Of a DNA stretch of 64,000 nucleotides, positions 57,894 through 64,000 are shown in pieces. The notes under the pieces were generated by a model, which was given only the letters and a program-made list of their open reading frames with translations, did not search any database and had not been told where the DNA came from. Every line of letters begins with the position of its first letter. The stretch's first letter is position 1. The stretch lies in NCBI GenBank assembly GCA_002150815.3, contig NDFF03000323.1:1-64000 (forward strand), written 5' to 3'. Both the position numbers and the translations under genes were made by a program. The stretch is from Grammothele lineata. Its lineage: Eukaryota > Basidiomycota > Agaricomycetes > Polyporales > Polyporaceae.

Positions 57894-59808
57894 TCAAGGG
57901 TATACGATAGAAGAATACGGCGGCGGAAGCGTTGATGATGTCAGTTCCGATCCTGAATCTCTCCCCCTCTCTCCCGGACGTCCGCCACTAATACTGACTC
58001 CTCCATCAACTTCATACCTCGGCGCCGATAACCCCGGCACCTGTGCTCTCCCCTCGGGGAAAGTGTCTTCCTCTATGTCGCCGGGAGTAGTTCCGTTTTC
58101 TCTCAAAGTGTCAGTGGCGGCGATGTTGGAGGAGCTAACATCGCCGGTGGGTACAGCTCCCTCGTGGTCGTCCGCAAAGGATGAGGATGTATCTTCTCCC
58201 TCCTCTCTCTGAAGCGCCTTCTCATTGGTGTGTGAAACGATGGCCGCAAGGGGGCGTGCAGCCGGAGGACCCTGAGAGATAGATGGAGACGAAGAGAGCC
58301 GAGACGGTCCCTCAACATACATGGAGGATTCATTTTGAAGTTCGCTGGTATCTTCCATACCGGAAGAGCGGAGGCGCTTCTGTGGCCACGAAGATGCCAA
58401 CTGCGACGCCCTGGGTATATCATTGTCAGTTGAGGGGCCTAGCGTCGCCGCGACAAACATTCGAGATTCTGTTAGCAATAGAGACGTTAGAATTTCGCTT
58501 CAGGAAGCGGGGAGATCCAGACATACCATCTCTAAGACGGTTTACGTGGAATTCGTGGCGTATGCGTTTTCGGCGGCACCAGCACCCGCCAAAGGCGAGC
58601 GCGAAAAGAAAGAGTAGCGTGCCTATGACAGCGCCTGCGATCGCACCCGCGGAAAGACTATGCTTCACTTGTGGGTTTCCACCTGGGGGTACTCCGTACG
58701 TCCCAGAGGTGGGGCTCGGTGACGAAGACGCGCTGTTATGTGTAAGAAAAACGGCGGTAGCGAGACGCCGGAGAGCGCGCGGCGAGTCGAGCGGACGAGA
58801 GAGGGCGCACGGAAGCGATAGGATTCGCGTTTGGACCGTGCAAACGCGTACCGAACGACTACGTACACGGGAGGCTGATATACTCGAAAGATAAGATAAG
58901 CACGAAACTATGGAAACGATCGGGGTGGAGTGAAGAGGGTGGACGCGGGGTTGGAGGACGTGCGTGAGCTCGATACGAGATAGGCAATACGAAATTCCAC
59001 ATTATGTGCACCACCAATTGTCAAGCTTACGCTTTCCCCTGAGGGCCCTGTGGATATAGATGGCGATATTTCTGAGCTGTTCCGAGACGAGGGTAGACTA
59101 GGAGCGAGTGTTGTGCGGCTTGATTGACCTGGCAAAAGGAGTTGAGCCATTCAACGACGGGTGATACTCTAGGTAAACCCGACATACTCGAAGAGGTAGG
59201 AGGCATCGAAGTAGATACATCAACATGTGTAGAACCCGACTGAGATGGCGTTGCGTTAGAGGTAGGAGTATGAGTGATTTGTGCAATTGAACTTGAAGCG
59301 GTCGGCACGGACAGCGAAGGTCCCGCGGTGCTCTGTGACCCTGGTCCTCCAAACACCTTGAAATAGTCGATTGCAATCGTGACCCCGAAGTTGGTGACGA
59401 CCAACGTATGTTCACCAGCACTGAGGCCAGACGTAGCGAACAGCTGAGTGTCGGAAGTGGGTAGTTGAGTAAGGAAGTTCTTGTTTGCCGAAGCTGGTAC
59501 GCCATCTATCGCGTAAGAGGAATTCCCTGACGTTCCTCTGCCTCCTTGGAACTGCGCTCCCCAGACCTCGACGGAGGTCCCTAGTAAGTTGTGACAATAT
59601 ATGTGATTTTCTGAATGCGCATTGCATTGTGTAACCTACCTGTGAAGACAAAAGTTGCTGTGTCCGATTCCTCCCTCGATACCTTCATAGTATTTCCACT
59701 GGATTCTGGATATTGAACTGTTTGCCATTGCCCCTCAGGTTCGTAGGTCGCTTTCCCGTTTGGTGAACAAGATTCGTCTTCTGGGGTGCATCCAAAGGAG
59801 CCCGACAT
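57894..59808 (-). CDS. single-pass surface protein B, interrupted by a 266-bp segment
   Basis: Exons 59808-59640, 59580-59188, 59128-58527 and 58468-57894; exon 3 contains a 266-bp segment (58743-59008) absent from paralogue C. Removing that segment exactly gives an intact frame of 490 aa; retaining it gives a stop before the membrane helix. One splice path (58990 to 58683, TTTC|GTATTG to CCCCCAG|GTGG) would also restore the frame and skip part of the stalk. The ectodomain (ATFVFTGTSVEVWGAQF, SSYAIDGVPASANKNFL, SAGEHTLVVTNFGVTIAIDY) is almost identical to C. A Ser/Thr-rich stalk and a membrane helix (SAGAIAGAVIGTLLFLFALA) follow, then a tail ending in STLPPPYSSIVYP that is unrelated to C. No signal peptide is seen. 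Expression and correct splicing are unproven. Confidence 0.65.
58743..59008. repeat. 266-bp segment between TTATGTG direct repeats
   Basis: TTATGTG at 58736-58742 and 59002-59008 brackets 259 bp that are missing from the otherwise matching site in paralogue C, which has a single TTATGTG equivalent. No terminal inverted repeats or coding capacity. It is either an insertion with a 7-bp target duplication or DNA lost from C by recombination between short repeats. Confidence 0.7.
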
Positions 59809-60865
59809 CTGAATTCTCTGTGTCCAATGAGTAAAGGGATACCAATAGAATGAGCGAGATGAGATTAGGAGAGAGAAGGCATAAAAACCGCTGGATAGTT
59901 GTTATAACTGGTCCCAGGCGATGAGTGCACACACGCACAATACAGTGAAGCACTCGCCTTCAACCCGTTAGCTCACTTGGGCAGTCATCAACCTATCCCC
60001 GATGCTTTGATTAGCTGCTATGCTACCATGATTAGAACTCTGCTAGTTAACAGATCGGAAGATGCGGGACAGCCTAACTTTTGCCTGGTACGCCGCCGCA
60101 TCTTCAAGAAGGTTAGACTCCGGGGCTCATTGTTTGCTTCTCGGAGTCATGAGTCCCTGGATTGAGGCTGCGGATCGTTGCATACCTCGCCGTAGTGCGT
60201 TAGTATAGAACTAAGTCTTATGGGCAGACATGGGCAGCATTGTAAACTTGAAATGATCATAACGCCATATCGGCGACCATTGCCAGAAGAGAGGAGTCGC
60301 GGGAGTGATGAACGCAGGAAATTCATACGAATTCCTTGTAGATGGTACATGCCAACCATCTTCGTGATCTCGCGCAGACTGCGATCGGTCTCACTGTGTA
60401 GCGCTGTCGCGAGTATGAAGGACACACTCTCCCTTTTCATTTGTGGGACTCCTCCCCTTTAAGAACAATAGTAAGCTCTGCCATAATGTGAAACGTTTAT
60501 TAACTTGTACACTGTACTTATAGTGCATGCTTGATCTGACTTAGATTATCTATCTGGGTATGCCGGCTCTGGTACGACTTCCGATCTTCTTCGGCGGCGG
60601 ATGTCAATGCCATCTGTCAAAAAGGATCAGCTTCTAATCTTGATGATAGTACCCCCTATTAATGGCCTCTTTTAAGGTTGAGGCGCATCAGAGGAGGTTG
60701 TCGCCATCGTGATGGAGAGTCAACACCTGCTCGGAATTACGCTTTCAAACAGCCCTTGTAAGCCATCGTGAACGTTTCTTTCTTTTACGCTCATATCTTC
60801 TCACTCGGGCCCGTTCTCTAGAGTCATCCTGTGTGTGCAAGGCGTACTAGGAATTTCAACTTTCC
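59809..60865. other. spacer between the inverted paralogues B and C
   Basis: About 1.06 kb that holds the divergent promoters of B and C. The homology between the two genes does not extend into it. No gene seen. Confidence 0.55.
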
Positions 60866-62278
60866 ATGTTTCCCGGGCCCTTTGGATGTTCCCCAACTGA
60901 TCCCTCTTGTTTGCAAAGCGGAAAAGCGACCTACGAACCTGAGGGGCAATGGCAACCAGTTCAATATCCAAAATCCAGTGGAAATATTGTGAAAGTATCG
61001 AGGCAGGAGTCGAATACAGCAACATTCGTCTTCACAGGTAGGTTATACAGTGCAATGCGCATTCAGAAAATCACATATATTGTCACAACTTACTAGGGAC
61101 CTCCGTCGAGGTCTGGGGAGCGCAGTTCCAAGGAGGCAGAGGAACGTCAGGGAATTCCTCTTACGCGATAGATGGCGTACCAGCTTCGGCAAACAAGAAC
61201 TTCCTTACTCAACTACCCACTTCCGACACTCAGCTGTTCGCTACGTCTGGCCTCAGTGCTGGTGAACATACGTTGGTCGTCACCAACTTCGGGGTCACGA
61301 TTGCAATCGACTATTTCAAGGTGTTTGGAGGACCAGGGTCACAGAGCACCGCGGGACCTTCGCTGTCCGTGCCGACCGCTTCAAGTTCGATTGCACAAAC
61401 CACTCTTGCTCCCACCTCAAAAACAGCGCCACCTCAGTCGAGTTCTACACAAGTTGTGTCTCCTTTGACATCTACTACCTCTTCGAGTATGTCGAGTTTA
61501 CCTAGAGTGTCAACCGTCATTGAATGACTCCACTCCTTTTGCCAGGTCAATCAAGTCGCACATCACTCGCTCCTAGTCTACCCTCGTCTCGGAACAGCTC
61601 AGAAATATCGCCATCTATATCCACAGGGCCCTCAGGGGAAAGCGTAAGCTTGACAATTGGTGGTGCACATAACAGCGCGTCTTCGTCACCGAGCCCCACC
61701 TCTGGGACGTACGGAGTACCCCCAGGTGGAAACCCACAAGTGAAGCATAGTCTTTCCGCGGGTGCGATCGCAGGCGCTGTCATAGGAACGCTACTGTTTC
61801 TTCTCGCGCTCGCCTTCGGCACACGGTGGTACTTCAGGAGACGCAGGCAGGCAAGGGCGCGAGACGCGCTCTTCCGCTTCGGTACGTTACCAACATACCC
61901 TGTGCAATACCTGACGGCCTCATTTTAACAAAACTCGTTCTTTGCCCTATGTACGTAGAGCAACGAGACTTCGTCACGGTTACGCCTCTCCCGCCACTCC
62001 CTACCCCCACAGGCGCAGAGGAGAAACTCGAGAAGGTCGACCCGCGCCTTTCGTACGCCGTGAGTTCAGTTCCGACGCTCCCGGCGTACGGCTACACAGC
62101 ATACGACGGCGCGCTGCCTCCGAGCTTCGAAAGCGCCGTGGGTGAGGAGGAGGAACGGGACTCAATGGATGGGCACCGGAGGAGCGACGTTGACGGATCT
62201 CAAGCGACGCCGAACACCACGCCGCTCGTACCATTGAGGCGAGACACGAGCGCCGTGGATCTTGACCACCAGTTCTAG
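60866..62278 (+). CDS. single-pass surface protein C, inverted paralogue of B
   Basis: Predicted 405 aa, exons 60866-61037, 61097-61486, 61546-61881 and 61959-62278. The start CSPTDPSCLQSGKATYEP is followed by the beta-sandwich ectodomain shared with B (SVEVWGAQFQGGRG, SYAIDGVPASANKNFL, GEHTLVVTNFG), a Ser/Thr-rich stalk, a membrane helix (about 256-279), a basic RWYFRRRRQARAR anchor, and a tail beginning EQRDFVTVTPLPPLPTP and ending DTSAVDLDHQF. The tail is acidic and unlike that of B. All junctions are GT-AG and in phase. No signal peptide. Likely a plasma-membrane sensor or adhesin; ligand unknown. Confidence 0.78.
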
Positions 62279-64000
62279 AAAGAGATAGTCAATGGGGCGC
62301 AGAGGAGGTTTGCGTCGGAGGCGTGGACCGGGTTCGAGATAGCCTCGCTCTGGTGCTTCTCGACCAACTACGACTAGATACCCAGAATGTGTTTTTCGCT
62401 AGTCTTGTATAGCTCTCCTTCTTGAACACACGCTCCTTCACAATCATATTATTCTGGGTATACTACCATAGCAAGTGGACGCGCGAGGACAAAATGATGG
62501 ACCGTAGGCACCGGCATATGGGGGATCGGATGACTCGGGTGGGGAGGGGGGGGGGAGGGGGAAGAACGCATCTGAACGGGTGTACTCACAAGGTTTGGGG
62601 GTCCAGTTCCGTACGGCCAACATGTCGTTCCAGGCAACAGTCTGCTCCCGGGAACTGTCTTTCGTGCTAAGTATGAACAATGCGCGGGAGCCGACAGGAA
62701 GATGCATGGATAGAGGTCTCAACGATCAAAGGCTAGGGATGCACGTACGAGGATTCGAGATGATCTGAAAGATCCTGCGAGGTCGGGTGTGCGACTTGCA
62801 CTAGGTCGGCACAACCGTCGTGCCGACCCAGCCCGCGCTTGTACAGAGGGAGACAGGGCGACCATCGAACAGTTCTGTAGCGCCACTGAGGTAAAGAAAG
62901 GATACAGAATGCGGACAAACGAGGAAAGCGGCACACTTATCTTGTCCTGTATATGCTCCTCCGCTCATCCGTTGACACCGGAAAGCCTGGCCAACAGCGA
63001 TTATCAAAGGATGAAAGATTGAACATGCCAGAAGGCTGGAGCTGGGCCGATGCGCAACTGCATCATTCTTGAGGCTCATCCGAGCTTGGTTGGACAAAGG
63101 TCAAGGAAGCAAGTCGGATGGAAGGGCCGCGGGTATGGAGCGCGAGCTTGCACGGAGAATCCACGTGGTCGTGCTACTGCCACAGAAAGATGGAAAACGT
63201 GATAGACTCGTCATTGGGCAGTTGGTATTCCAACCAAGATGTTCTGCCAGTGGTTGAAACTAGGTCTGTTGAGTGGCAGATGACGGACAGATAGGTGGAT
63301 GTCAGATAGACAGATGGGAACTTTGAGAACCCCCGCGACGAGAGCTGTAACCCCAGAGACGTAGTCGTGTGCTCAGCCCAGACGTAAGAACCTTCAGAGA
63401 GGCCCTTTAGATGAGCATCTTCTGACGAAGACGTAGCATAGAAGGTCCCAATGCAAGCGCAGAGTGACGAGAGGGGAGCGAGACCGCAGTTCGGAATGGA
63501 CAGAAGGCGGCGGAAAGCCGTCCAAGCGTGCGAGCGCCTGATTACATAATGTTTACGACCAACATAATATGGGACCTGGTATTTCCGGCAACTCGGTGTC
63601 CCTCAGGCTCGCCTTCATGTCACGACACGCCAATCCAATGCCGATCTCTGCCTGTGAAGGAATGGAACATTTCGAAACGTCCAGTGAACGTCGGACCCGG
63701 CAGGACGCAATCTGAAAAGTTAATAGCAGTTTAGCACGTCCAACGCCGGTCCCGACTCTCCCGGAGTGCCGTTCAAAGTCGGCGGTTCCAGAAGTCAACC
63801 AGAAGTGCCCCAAATTCAGCAAGATCGTCCTGTGAGTACTCCAAGCGGTGTTATCTTCTCGCACACTCATCATATTGAGGTGGATGCAGGGTCACCCCTG
63901 CCAGGTCTCTACTACTAATCAAACTCGCCCACCAACGTTGGTGTTCCAGACATCCAGTGCCTCGCATGCCCTTTCTGCTGAATTTGCTACTAGAAAGCGA
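62279..64000. other. right-end intergenic region, no gene seen
   Basis: Frames below 110 codons, no conserved motif. Contains a G-rich tract and may hold part of a gene beyond the window. Confidence 0.45.
62537..62561 (+). repeat. G-rich tract with four G-runs (potential G-quadruplex)
   Basis: Runs of 3, 4, 9 and 6 G separated by single T or A bases, a classic quadruplex-capable pattern about 260 bp after the stop of surface gene C. Confidence 0.6.

Overview
The window looks like a nuclear chromosome segment from a basidiomycete fungus of the Agaricomycetes, probably a wood or litter decayer. Almost every gene is split by short GT-AG introns, usually 50-80 nt. There are three cytochrome P450s, two nuclear initiator tRNA genes with Pol III signals, and several protein families expanded in Agaricomycetes: WW-like multi-pass membrane proteins, SRPK-like kinases, fungal BTB proteins and single-pass surface proteins with Ser/Thr-rich stalks. 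No mobile element with recognisable coding capacity, no CRISPR array and no operon was seen. All exon coordinates were read by eye from reading frame, protein-family conservation and splice signals; no search was run.

Layout. 1.0-3.5 kb (+): WW-like/multi-pass membrane protein, possibly broken by a TAG. 4.65-7.38 kb (-): AFI1-type DENN/SPA protein. 11.1-14.3 kb (+): P450 with an unusual heme loop. 15.5-18.0 kb (+): ordinary 14-exon P450. 18.5-20.9 kb (-): secreted type-B carboxylesterase. 23.2-26.7 kb (-): third P450 with long introns. 29.5-32.0 kb (-): PAQR/IZH receptor. 32.9-33.7 kb (-): disordered KEN-box protein, divergent from 34.7-35.8 kb (+) Yra1/ALYREF mRNA-export adaptor. 36.7-38.1 kb (-): secreted intradiol dioxygenase-like protein. 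39.2 kb (-): initiator tRNA-Met. 39.5-41.4 kb (-): FYVE-SAP-RING E3 ligase. 42.6-44.2 kb (+): aryl-alcohol-dehydrogenase-type aldo-keto reductase. 44.4-45.8 kb (-): F-box-like protein. 46.1-49.0 kb (-): PHD-finger/chromodomain protein. 49.4-51.0 kb (-): flavin monooxygenase. 51.7-53.5 kb (+): SRPK-like kinase. 54.1-54.8 kb (+): BTB protein. 55.1 kb (+): second initiator tRNA-Met. 56.2-62.3 kb: three single-pass membrane proteins of one family.

Two themes stand out. First, oxidative and hydrolytic enzymes (three P450s, FMO, esterase, intradiol dioxygenase, aryl-alcohol-type reductase) are interspersed with housekeeping genes. This fits aromatic or xenobiotic metabolism but is not a tight biosynthetic cluster. 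Second, at 57.9-62.3 kb two head-to-head inverted paralogues share an almost identical extracellular module, intron included, and a similar transmembrane helix, but have unrelated cytoplasmic tails. One copy also carries a 266-bp segment between 7-bp direct repeats. This is the most unusual structure in the window. The flanks (1-1 kb, 7.4-11 kb, 21-23 kb, 26.7-29.5 kb, 62.3-64 kb) show no convincing genes.
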